A DNA stretch of 9,184 nt from contig CAZFLD010000120.1 in assembly GCA_964519835.1 (NCBI GenBank), positions 1-9,184 of the forward strand, read 5' to 3'. Positions 1-6,269 of the stretch are shown here, piece after piece. Origin of the DNA: CAZFLD01 sp964519835. GTDB taxonomy: Bacteria; Spirochaetota; Spirochaetia; DSM-27196; CAZFLD01. Position 1 is the first letter of the stretch. Every line of letters starts with the position of its first letter. Under the pieces are notes generated by a model. It was not told the DNA's origin. It worked only from the letters and a program-made list of their open reading frames with translations, and ran no database searches. Made by a program: the position numbers and the translations under genes.

Positions 1-147
1 GCTGGACTTCCCATAACAGTATACTCCAATCGGCGGACTTGCGTCGTCCCGTATTGGCGCCGCAGCGCCGGCTTTCCTTTGACAACGCCTCGTGAGATAT
101 AACCGGTGGAAACGGGGAATTGCTTCAAGTTGGTGGGGGTGGCTGCG
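1..147. other. left-edge stretch without a supported gene
   Basis: This stretch lies beyond the terminator that ends the retroelement transcript. Reading frame 1 of the plus strand is open from the window edge to a TAA at 100-102 (33 codons), so it could be the tail of a plus-strand gene, but nothing in its translation is recognisable. On the minus strand an ATG at 14-12, preceded by GGAG with a 9-nt gap, could be the start of a gene leaving the window. A TTGACA at 79-84 and TATAAC at 98-103 are only 13 bp apart, too close for a normal sigma-70 promoter. I see nothing else here. Confidence 0.3.
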
Positions 148-205
148 AAAAAAAACCACCCGGGCCTTCGCGTGGTCGTGCTCGACAGGCTACCGGACCG
201 GGTGG
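148..205 (-). terminator. intrinsic terminator ending the RT/TR transcript
   Basis: Read on the minus strand, CCACCCGG (205-198) pairs perfectly with CCGGGTGG (163-156). The stem is followed at once by eight T residues (155-148). The loop is long, about 34 nt, and can form further short stems. A GC stem followed by a T8 tract is the textbook form of a Rho-independent terminator. It lies about 68 bp past the end of the template repeat, where the retroelement RNA would be expected to end. The long loop is the weak point. Confidence 0.55.
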
Positions 206-272
206 GTGGCTCGTTGGGCGCAGCGCGCCCCGTAGGACCGGTTCACGTACGCGATGTCCATCACGCCTTGAG

Positions 273-410
273 CTGGGGGACCGGAGCAGGCGGAAGCCTA
301 TGTTGTTGTTGCTGTTGTTCGGGTTGTTGTTGTTCCGATTAGCAACGCGAACGTTGTTCGCCGAATTGTTCCAGCTGCCGCCCCGTTTCACGCGGTTCGA
401 GCCCGATCCC
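273..410 (-). repeat. TR: DGR template repeat (TR)
   Basis: This 138-bp repeat aligns without gaps to the VR at 2035-2172. There are 19 differences, at 301, 307, 310, 316, 319, 324, 325, 327, 328, 339, 340, 355, 358, 367, 376, 387, 388, 396 and 397. Every one is a T on the plus strand, that is an adenine on the TR coding strand. There are 39 such adenines, and the 99 other bases are all conserved. Read in the VR frame, the TR is packed with AAY codons, giving Asn runs such as NNNNPNNSNNN; mutation of their first two bases cannot create a stop. Identity ends sharply at both borders. The first 72 nt also encode the C-terminus and stop codon of the reverse transcriptase in another frame. Confidence 0.97.
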
Positions 411-1403
411 ATGGTCCCACTTCGCTACCAATTGTTGCCGGAACCGAAGCGATTGCGCAAGGCGGAGATGTGAAAACACCGGAAGAACGTGGTCCGCGAA
501 CGCGGTCTCGGACCATTCGCCCACGGCCAGGTTGTGGTAGGCTTCGCTTGCGCGACGTCGCGCCAGGCCTTTCTTGCGCCTCGATAGGCGAACTGCATCC
601 CGAAAGACGACAAAGCCGAGAAACGGAAGGCCGCCTTTCACGGCGCCGAGGATGGCGGGTTTGAGGTCAAGCGACAGTCTTCCGTGCACAAAGGTACGGA
701 CGCCATCCAGTGCGCGTCCGAGCGTGGCGCCATTTTCCGCAAATAGCACCATGTCATCCATGTAGCGGAGATAGCCGGGGATCCGCAGTTGCTCCTTGAT
801 AAAATGATCGAGGTGGGCAAGGTAGAAGTTGGCGAAGTGTTGACTGGTCAGGTTTCCGATCGGGAGACCGCGTCCGGGCATGATTTCGTAGGAAGCCACT
901 ATCCGGCGAAGCAACTCGAAAAGATCGGAATCCTTAATGCGTCGTTCCAAGAGTCCAAGAAGCCGGCCGTGGGGAATCGAATCGAAGTAGCGCCGAACAT
1001 CGAGCTTGAGAAAGTGGCCAAATCTACGGCTAAAGGAAAACGCGCGAACTACCGCAGCCTCCGTTCCCTTGCCCGCACGACAAGCATAGCTATCGTGAAT
1101 CTGAAATCGATCGAGAATGGGGTCCAAGACGTTGATGATCGCGTGATGCAGGACGCGCTCCCGGAAGGAGGCGGCGCAAATCAGGCGCTCCTTCGGCTCG
1201 TACACGGTAAAGTAGCGGTACTCCCCTACTGGTACATCGCGAGAGATTAGCTGCGCTCGAAGGAGACCGAGGTTGCGATCGAGGGAGCGCTGGTACTGAG
1301 CGACGTCGCGCTTGCGCCGTTTGCCCCGGGCCGCCTTGTAGAAAGCGAGGGAGAGGTTCTCCATATCGCAAATACGGCTGTAGAGATTACCCGCTCGTTT
1401 CAT
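339..1403 (-). CDS. DGR reverse transcriptase
   Basis: This 354-residue reverse transcriptase copies the template RNA into cDNA with errors at adenines. The palm motifs are visible: motif A LKLDVRRYFDSI (about 132-143, Asp135), the DGR-diagnostic IGNLTSQ (182-188; other RTs usually have QG where DGR enzymes have SQ), and the active site YMDD (214-217) followed by MVLFAE. GLPFLGFVV (about 259-267) fits the next conserved block. A basic tail follows, and no integrase, maturase or endonuclease domain is present, as is normal for DGRs. The ATG at 1403 overlaps the end of the HRDC gene by 17 bp, with no strong Shine-Dalgarno, which suggests translational coupling. About the last 23 residues are encoded inside the TR, so the TR sequence is constrained in two frames. 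Confidence 0.96.
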   Translation of the reverse strand: MKRAGNLYSRICDMENLSLAFYKAARGKRRKRDVAQYQRSLDRNLGLLRAQLISRDVPVGEYRYFTVYEPKERLICAASFRERVLHHAIINVLDPILDRFQIHDSYACRAGKGTEAAVVRAFSFSRRFGHFLKLDVRRYFDSIPHGRLLGLLERRIKDSDLFELLRRIVASYEIMPGRGLPIGNLTSQHFANFYLAHLDHFIKEQLRIPGYLRYMDDMVLFAENGATLGRALDGVRTFVHGRLSLDLKPAILGAVKGGLPFLGFVVFRDAVRLSRRKKGLARRRASEAYHNLAVGEWSETAFADHVLPVFSHLRLAQSLRFRQQLVAKWDHGIGLEPRETGRQLEQFGEQRSRC

Positions 1404-1857
1404 CCGTCGATGGGGATCCCGATGTGCCGCCCAACTGGGCGATTACGGCGTCCCCATAGTGCTCGACCTTGGATTTGCCGATGCCCGCGATCTCAGATAG
1501 TGCCGACTTGCTCGTCGGCATGGTAGTGGCGACCGCGGCAAGTTGCTCGTTGGTAAACACGGCGTATACGGGAACACCATGTTCCTCGGCCAAACGTTTT
1601 CGCAAATCCCGCAGACAAGAAAACGTCGAAAACTGCGATTCGGTCAACACCTGCTTGTAGTCCACCTTGTTGCGGCGCGCCGGCTCGGGCGTTCCGTCAA
1701 CCAAATACTCGACAAGCACCGTCCAGAAGCTGTTTGCACCGTTTTCTACAAAACGCTTGTCGATGTTTACGATCCGCTTGCTCCGGAGGAAGGCGTTGAG
1801 CGAGTCTTCGGTGGCCGAGGGATTGCCGATCGGTATGGCAAAAACCTTCATCTGCAT
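1387..1857 (-). CDS. DGR accessory protein with HRDC domain
   Basis: This 156-residue protein has a C-terminal HRDC-type helical domain (about 75-143, containing LRDLRKRLAEEHGVPVYAVF and an EIAGIGKSKVEHYG helix-hairpin stretch). The N-terminal part (about 3-52, KVFAIPIGNP to FWTVLVEYL) has the look of the short domain that precedes HRDC in DGR accessory proteins. HRDC domains bind nucleic acid in RecQ helicases and RNase D. In DGRs such proteins replace the Avd accessory factor, which binds RT and template RNA in BPP-1. A role in RT-template binding is therefore the expected one. It lies directly upstream of the RT and overlaps it by 17 bp. Two ATGs (1857 and 1851) are possible starts. A purine-rich AGGAAGAG lies about 11-13 nt before the first, a somewhat long spacing. 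Confidence 0.85.
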   Translation of the reverse strand: MQMKVFAIPIGNPSATEDSLNAFLRSKRIVNIDKRFVENGANSFWTVLVEYLVDGTPEPARRNKVDYKQVLTESQFSTFSCLRDLRKRLAEEHGVPVYAVFTNEQLAAVATTMPTSKSALSEIAGIGKSKVEHYGDAVIAQLGGTSGSPSTDETSG

Positions 1858-1919
1858 GCGTGTGTGATCTCTTCCTCTCGTTCAGCCCAAGAGGCGCTCA
1901 GGGCTTGTCCAAAAATTTA

Positions 1920-1946
1920 TTCGGCTCCGCCGTGGGCGGAGCCGAA
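1920..1946 (-). terminator. strong hairpin between the variable gene and the HRDC-RT genes
   Basis: A perfect 12-bp stem (1920-1931 with 1935-1946) closes a 3-nt loop (1932-1934). Read on the minus strand it is followed by TAAATTTTTGG, giving five T residues after a 4-nt gap. This fits a Rho-independent terminator or attenuator below the variable lipoprotein gene (stop at 2025), which would keep HRDC-RT expression lower than expression of the surface protein. On the plus strand no T tract follows. It could instead extruded as DNA take part in DGR target recognition, but a better-placed hairpin for that lies at 2001-2024. Confidence 0.5.
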
Positions 1947-2000
1947 GCCAAAGCGCCCCTCCTCTCGTGACCGCTTCCGGGCCGCCTCCGGCGCCCCTCG

Positions 2001-2024
2001 CGCGGCCCCTCTCGGCGGGCCGCG
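2001..2024 (-). promoter_or_regulatory. inverted repeat just past VR (candidate DGR target hairpin)
   Basis: CGCGGCCC (2001-2008) and GGGCCGCG (2017-2024) form a perfect 8-bp GC stem with an 8-nt loop. The repeat starts 10 bp past the 3' border of VR, just after the stop codon of the lipoprotein gene. In BPP-1 and related DGRs an 8-bp GC-rich hairpin or cruciform a few bases downstream of VR is needed for efficient retrohoming. Position and stem length match; the loop here is longer than the usual 4 nt. Function is inferred from position. Confidence 0.5.
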
Positions 2025-3620
2025 TCATGGTGAACTGGGGGACCGGAGCAGGCGGAAGCCTACGTTGTCGTAGCTGTAGTACGGGGAGGAGTTGTTCCGA
2101 AGAGCAACGCGAACGTAGTACGCCGAATAGTTCCAGCCGCCGCCCCGTAGCACGCGGCCCGAGCCCGATCCCGGTCCTTCCGGGTCGTTTCCCGGCGAGC
2201 TGCCGTAGTAGCTACTTCCATACCAATCGTTCGCCCACTCCCACACGTTGCCGCTCATGTCGTACAGACCGATCTCGTTCGCGGCTTTTGTCCCAACCGT
2301 GTGCGTCGTCGATCCGCTGTTTCCCGAATACCACGCCACATCGCCCACGGTATTGCTTCCCGCATACGTCGTATCGGTAGCAGATGCTCCGCCTCCGGCG
2401 GCGTACTCCCACTCCGCCTCGGTAGGCAGACGGTAGCCGGCTTTTGTCGCATCCATGCTCCAATCCGTCAGGTCGTAAGTCTGTTCCCTCCCTTCAAACA
2501 CATTCAGGTAGTACGCGAAAGCGACAGCACCATACCAGGTAATCTCGATTGCCGGATGATCCTCGTAGCCTGAGTCGACCACAAGGTTAGTGCCGTTCCA
2601 GGAGATCCGTTCCTCCCCGTCGTCTATGTCAAGCAGCTCCTGTTGGTTGCCCGTGGTGTTTTGCACGGTGGTGCCTGTCGCCGTGGCCAGGCCGCGGTCG
2701 ACTGCCTCGTTGAACACCGCGGCCACGTGGGCGTTGGTCACCTCATAGGTGTTCATTTCAAATGGTCGTGTGAGGGTCACCGAATGCACCGGTGATTCAT
2801 CGGACTGCCCGGATGTCGAGCCCATGTCAAAGGTTGCCGTGCTGCCTGAGGCGATCACTTCCGTGAAGGCGAAGTAGGTGTCGATCAAGAACTGGTCGAC
2901 GTAGGTCAAATCGAAGATGCTGCTCCATGCGGAGTATTGGCCGCCCCCGTCTTTTGCACGTACGCGCCAAAAGAGCTTCTCGTCGTCTGAAAGCGCCGTC
3001 GCGTGGGTGTAGCTGTTTGTGGTTACCAGAGTCGCCGTCGCTCCCGTCACCCCCGCCTCGCTGTCGGCTACCTGGACCTCATAGCTCTCGGCGCCCTCCA
3101 CCGCATCCCAGCGCAACTCAGGCGTCGTGTCACTTACCGTCGAGCCATCCGGGGGGCCGACACCGGCGGCATCTCCCACGACCTTTAGGGCACGGCGGTC
3201 GCTCCACGCGCCCCAGTTGGAGCCGGCAGCGGCGGCGCGGACGGAATAGTGGTAGTCACCGGCGGTCAGGCCCGCATCGGCCAACGACACACTGTTGCCG
3301 TCCACGGTCGCCTCCCAGACCATGACCCACTCATCACCGTCTTGCTTCTCCACCCGAAAGTGGTAGGCTGTTGCGTCGGCGGCTTCCGCCGCCATAAGCG
3401 TCGGGAGCCACGTTACCGCTTGATCGCCCACCGGCATGGGGTAGACTTCGTCGATGTCGGAGACCGTGTCGTAGCCCTGATACTGGTCGCTTGCAGGGTC
3501 CGCGGGATTGCCCAAGGGGCCGATGAGGTCCGTGCAGGCGCCGACCGTAAGCGCCATCAGGACGGTCAAAGCGACCGCGGCCGGCTGTCGCATACCGCGA
3601 TACATTCGTTTCAACCTCAT
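2025..3620 (-). CDS. DGR target: variable lipoprotein with FN3-like and FGE/C-type-lectin domains
   Basis: This 531-residue surface lipoprotein is the diversified product of the retroelement. A hydrophobic signal ends in a lipobox (LTVGAC, lipidated Cys29). Two fibronectin-III-like beta domains follow (about 68-148 and 155-241) and probably act as a stalk. Residues about 262-528 form an FGE-sulfatase-type fold: FDMGS (264-268), YEVTNAHVAAVFNEA, YRLPTEAEWEYAAGG (396-410), GLYDMSGNVWEWANDWYG and RVLRGGGW...VGFRLLRS. This is the C-type-lectin-like scaffold used by T. denticola TvpA. Cys29 is the only cysteine, so the FGE catalytic cysteines are missing and the domain should bind rather than catalyse. 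The ATG (3620) overlaps the stop of the upstream caspase-like gene as ATGA, with GGAGG about 8 nt before it. The ligand cannot be inferred. Confidence 0.95.
   Translation of the reverse strand: MRLKRMYRGMRQPAAVALTVLMALTVGACTDLIGPLGNPADPASDQYQGYDTVSDIDEVYPMPVGDQAVTWLPTLMAAEAADATAYHFRVEKQDGDEWVMVWEATVDGNSVSLADAGLTAGDYHYSVRAAAAGSNWGAWSDRRALKVVGDAAGVGPPDGSTVSDTTPELRWDAVEGAESYEVQVADSEAGVTGATATLVTTNSYTHATALSDDEKLFWRVRAKDGGGQYSAWSSIFDLTYVDQFLIDTYFAFTEVIASGSTATFDMGSTSGQSDESPVHSVTLTRPFEMNTYEVTNAHVAAVFNEAVDRGLATATGTTVQNTTGNQQELLDIDDGEERISWNGTNLVVDSGYEDHPAIEITWYGAVAFAYYLNVFEGREQTYDLTDWSMDATKAGYRLPTEAEWEYAAGGGASATDTTYAGSNTVGDVAWYSGNSGSTTHTVGTKAANEIGLYDMSGNVWEWANDWYGSSYYGSSPGNDPEGPGSGSGRVLRGGGWNYSAYYVRVALRNNSSPYYSYDNVGFRLLRSPSSP
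2035..2062 (-). promoter_or_regulatory. putative IMH (initiation of mutagenic homing) region of VR
   Basis: The 3' end of VR on the coding strand is a 28-bp GC-rich block identical to the corresponding end of TR (273-300). It contains few coding-strand adenines. DGR cDNA integration is known to start at such a GC-rich 3' block, IMH. It encodes the constant GFRLLRSP stretch that closes the FGE fold. In BPP-1 IMH and its TR counterpart differ at a few bases; here they are identical, so nothing in this block itself distinguishes target from template. The hairpin at 2001-2024 could supply that distinction. Confidence 0.6.
2035..2172 (-). repeat. VR: DGR variable repeat (VR)
   Basis: This is the 138-bp copy of the TR (273-410) that forms codons 484-528 of the 531-residue lipoprotein. 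Compared with TR, 14 residues are changed: N488G, K491L, S495G, N498Y, N501Y, N502Y, N507L, N511S, N512S, N514Y, N515Y, N517Y, N518D and I520V (TR residue, position, VR residue). On the coding strand the base changes are ten A to T, five A to G and four A to C. No change at a non-adenine has built up, which implies recent transfer of information from TR to VR. The changes avoid the structural residues of the fold (W496, RGG 492-494, VRVA 503-506, GFRLL 521-525). Confidence 0.97.
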
Positions 3621-6112
3621 CGCTCGGCCTCCAGTTCTTGAATACGGCGCTCTACGTCGCCAATCTCGGTCTCGAGCTGTCCGGTGTCCGGCCGAAGCAA
3701 CCAGAGAATCGGGCCAAGGGAGAGACCGGCGCCACCCACTCCCGCGCCCACGGCAAACAGCGCCGTCCAGCGCTCGTACCGGTTACGCGCCGCTGTTACG
3801 TCTGCGGTTATGACCGAGGCTTCGTAGTCCGCGTAGGCCGCGTCCGCCAGAAGGTAGCTCACCACGGCCAGGCCCCCGCCGGCGACGCCCATGCCAAGCG
3901 ACACCCAGCCCCCTGCCGTAAGCCCGTCGTAGCTTTGCACGTGCGGAACAAGCGCCGCCCGCAGATCCGCGCGAGTATTTTCGAGGGCCCCGATCCGGTA
4001 GGCGACCGAATACTCGACCGGGCCCAGATCGATCCGTCGTGTATCCCGAGGCTCCACAAACACAATTCGCTCGGTCGACCATTCCACGTCGTCCGCCGGT
4101 CGGGCCAACAATCGATACTCCCCGGCAGGCAGCCGCACCATCTCGTTCGTGCCAATCTCAACCGCGTCGAGGGAACGGCCCTCTGCCAAAGGCTCGAGCC
4201 GGGCGTTGATACTCTCCGTCTCCGCGGAGACCTCTAGGGCGCCGAGCTCATCACGCGACAGATCGACACTCGCCCGGCTGCCGGCTGCAATACGAACCGA
4301 TTGCGATAGCGGCTCGATCCATTCGCCGGTAAGGACCACCTCGTAGGCGCCCGGTAGAAGCTCGAGGGACGCACGGTCGGCTGCGACCGTCGTGTTATTC
4401 ACGCGAAGCTCCGTCTGCGCCGGCCGGTTGGTAAAAAGGAGCTCGGCTACAGGCACCGTGATCCGGACCTGCCTGTCTTCGGCAATCTCTACCGACAGTC
4501 GGTAGGTCACGCCGTAGCGACTCTCCAGTAAGACCGTGTGAGAGCCGATCACCACCTCGCCAAAGACCGCTTCTCCGCGAGCGCTCACCACAGGGGCGCC
4601 GCCGTCAACCCGTGCCTCCACATGCTCGGGCAAGCCGACAAGGCGCACGCCGCCGGTTCGCAGCAGGAGCTGCGGCCGCACCGTGGTGGTTCGTCCGTAG
4701 CTCACATTCGCCGTGGTCATGTTCTCCGTATACAAGGGGTGCCGGATTGAGATCTCGTACTCACCAACCGGCACAAGGCCGTCGGGTCCGGAAAAACCGG
4801 CGACGGATCCGTTTAGGAGGATATCTGCGCCCTCCGGCACATCGGCGGCAACGGTTAGTCGCCCAAGGCGAGTCGGCTCCGGTGCGTAGCGAACCGTGGC
4901 ACGACTCTCACCCGTTATGCGGGAGCCGAGGGTTGTGATGTAGTCGCCGCGAAGCTCCACGCTGCGCCTTCCCGCGGGAAGATCGAGCTGCGCGGGCGTC
5001 GTGCCCATCCGCCGACCGTCTACGTAGACCTCCAGGCCGTCCACGCCCGGGTCCACCGTCAGCGTAAAACGAGGGTCCGCCTCGTAGGTAAAGGCCACTT
5101 CGACGGCATCATCTTCCGGAACCACCGCCTCTTGTGCCTCGACACGGCTTTCGTAGCGCATCTCGAGCTCTCGAGTACCCGCGCTTACGTTGTCCAGGCT
5201 AATCGCTTCATCCCGACGCAGGCTCACGAGGAACTCACCGTCCAGATACAAGTCGCCGGGATCACGGGTAGAAACCTCGAGGCTTCCCAAGGCCCGCCGA
5301 ATGGCAATACCGCCGCCGCCACCCGTGATGGGGCGGCCCGTCGCCGCGCCCCCGGCCAGAACAATGCTCCCGGTCAGGCTGGAGTTGGTCCAGGGGGTTT
5401 GTTGACCTCCTGTAGCCGCTACAACGTCCGCGCGAACATTTCGCATCATAAGCTCCACGTCCAGCCCCGGGGTAGACACGTGCGTCAAAAAGGCCTCGGT
5501 AAAGGGGCTGTTGTCCCCCGTGCCGTCGAGAGCCGCCTGTCCGGGATCCGTCGCGTACACGATAAGCGAGCCGGTCGGCGCCTGCACCACCGATAGGCCG
5601 CGGTCCGCCGAGGCGCTGCGCCGTGATGCGGGAAGTGGATTGTCCCGACAGGCGTCTAAGATCAAAATGTTCGAGCCGTTGCCCGCCGTCTCCATCTTGG
5701 AGAGGACAAAATCCACCGCGATCGAGGCGAACTGCACCTCGTCCTCAGCTTGGATGTCCGCATCCGTGGGAATAAGGTAGTTGCTGCCGCCCACCTCGAC
5801 GCCGTGGCCCGCATAATAGAAGAGGCCAAGGCCCTTCTCGCGTGCCAGCCGGTCCCCAAAGTCCCGAACGGCGTTGAATAGGTCTCGCTGCGCAGCGTCC
5901 ACCAAGAGGGCAACGTCAAAGCCGAGATCTTCAAGGGAAGCGGCCACGTCACGGGCATCGTTTCCGGGATTGCGAAGGTCCGCAAAGTGGTTGTAGTCGG
6001 AGTTGCCGATAATCAGTGCAGTGCGGGGTCCGTCGGCGGCCGTCTGGCCCCAAGCCATCCCTGCAACGGCCAGGAACACCATGGCTACTATTATTCCACG
6101 TGGTTGTTGCAT
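3617..6112 (-). CDS. exported caspase-fold (peptidase C14) protein with PEGA-like repeats and membrane anchor
   Basis: This 831-residue protein starts with a signal peptide (about 1-23, cleavage near AWG-Q). A caspase-like C14 domain follows (about 30-250) with both catalytic residues: His103 in YYAGHGVEVGGSNYLIP and Cys155 in ILILDACRDNP. The substrate-pocket stretch YATDPGQAALDGTGDNSPF (186-204) is also present, so activity is plausible. After a Gly-rich linker come about six PEGA-like beta modules (near 276-322, 348-392, 417-460, 488-530, 557-600 and 624-672; clearest GTTPAQLDLPAGRRSVEL). Two membrane segments (about 733-755 and 782-806) and a short coiled coil (812-831) end it. Topology should put the protease and PEGA parts in the periplasm. 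I chose the ATG at 6112 because GGGGAGGAGG lies 8 nt upstream and a signal peptide follows. It overlaps the variable lipoprotein gene by 4 bp. Its promoter lies in or near the sequence gap. Confidence 0.88.
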   Translation of the reverse strand: MQQPRGIIVAMVFLAVAGMAWGQTAADGPRTALIIGNSDYNHFADLRNPGNDARDVAASLEDLGFDVALLVDAAQRDLFNAVRDFGDRLAREKGLGLFYYAGHGVEVGGSNYLIPTDADIQAEDEVQFASIAVDFVLSKMETAGNGSNILILDACRDNPLPASRRSASADRGLSVVQAPTGSLIVYATDPGQAALDGTGDNSPFTEAFLTHVSTPGLDVELMMRNVRADVVAATGGQQTPWTNSSLTGSIVLAGGAATGRPITGGGGGIAIRRALGSLEVSTRDPGDLYLDGEFLVSLRRDEAISLDNVSAGTRELEMRYESRVEAQEAVVPEDDAVEVAFTYEADPRFTLTVDPGVDGLEVYVDGRRMGTTPAQLDLPAGRRSVELRGDYITTLGSRITGESRATVRYAPEPTRLGRLTVAADVPEGADILLNGSVAGFSGPDGLVPVGEYEISIRHPLYTENMTTANVSYGRTTTVRPQLLLRTGGVRLVGLPEHVEARVDGGAPVVSARGEAVFGEVVIGSHTVLLESRYGVTYRLSVEIAEDRQVRITVPVAELLFTNRPAQTELRVNNTTVAADRASLELLPGAYEVVLTGEWIEPLSQSVRIAAGSRASVDLSRDELGALEVSAETESINARLEPLAEGRSLDAVEIGTNEMVRLPAGEYRLLARPADDVEWSTERIVFVEPRDTRRIDLGPVEYSVAYRIGALENTRADLRAALVPHVQSYDGLTAGGWVSLGMGVAGGGLAVVSYLLADAAYADYEASVITADVTAARNRYERWTALFAVGAGVGGAGLSLGPILWLLRPDTGQLETEIGDVERRIQELEAER

Positions 6113-6146
6113 GGCTCGCGCCTCCTCCCCATTGTGGCGGCGTCGG

Positions 6147-6246
6147 NNNNNNNNNNNNNNNNNNNNNNNNNNNNNNNNNNNNNNNNNNNNNNNNNNNNNN
6201 NNNNNNNNNNNNNNNNNNNNNNNNNNNNNNNNNNNNNNNNNNNNNN
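6147..6246. other. assembly gap (100 N)
   Basis: Exactly 100 N bases stand between the caspase-like gene and the exporter operon. A round 100 is a common placeholder for a gap of unknown length, so the true distance is not known. The promoter of the minus-strand block is probably lost here, and a small gene could be hidden too. Confidence 0.95.
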
Positions 6247-6269
6247 GCTTCACCGCCCGCACCGCGCAG

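Larger units (their letters stand above)
148..410 (-). ncRNA. DGR template RNA (TR plus structured 3' spacer)
   Basis: This is the inferred template RNA: the TR (410-273) followed by about 125 nt of non-coding, GC-rich, hairpin-forming sequence up to the terminator. Within the spacer, GGGCGC (216-221) and GCGCCC (225-230) form a 6-bp stem with a 3-nt loop. In the Bordetella phage BPP-1 DGR, a structured spacer of about 140 nt 3' of the TR is needed to prime cDNA synthesis. The position and size here match that arrangement, but the functional equivalence is inference. The RNA is probably made by read-through from the RT gene, because the TR starts inside that gene and I see no separate promoter. 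Confidence 0.5.

Noticed and set aside
79..103. plus-strand promoter TTGACA / TATAAC
   Set aside because: The 13-bp spacing is too short for sigma-70, and no plausible gene follows.
301..335. GTT-rich low-complexity stretch that looks like a microsatellite
   Set aside because: It is the AAC-codon cluster of TR, explained by adenine-directed mutagenesis; the matching VR stretch is diversified rather than expanded or contracted.
125..412. 95-codon minus-strand open frame with Asn runs, starting MGSGSN
   Set aside because: It is the TR read in the VR frame plus its spacer. The openness comes from the AAY design of TR; there is no ribosome binding site and it runs through the terminator.
789..1250. 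153-codon plus-strand open frame inside the RT gene
   Set aside because: It is antisense to the conserved RT motifs and has no recognisable product.
2025..3620. active formylglycine-generating (sulfatase-modifying) enzyme
   Set aside because: The fold matches, but the protein has no cysteine apart from the lipobox Cys29, and its C-terminus is a DGR variable region.
3249..3641. plus-strand open frames opposite the FN3-like and caspase-like genes
   Set aside because: They are shadows typical of GC-rich DNA; the minus-strand genes carry clear domains and ribosome binding sites.
6113..6262. N-terminal extension of the caspase-like protein through the gap
   Set aside because: It would be translated from N bases; the ATG at 6112 has a strong ribosome binding site and begins a signal peptide.
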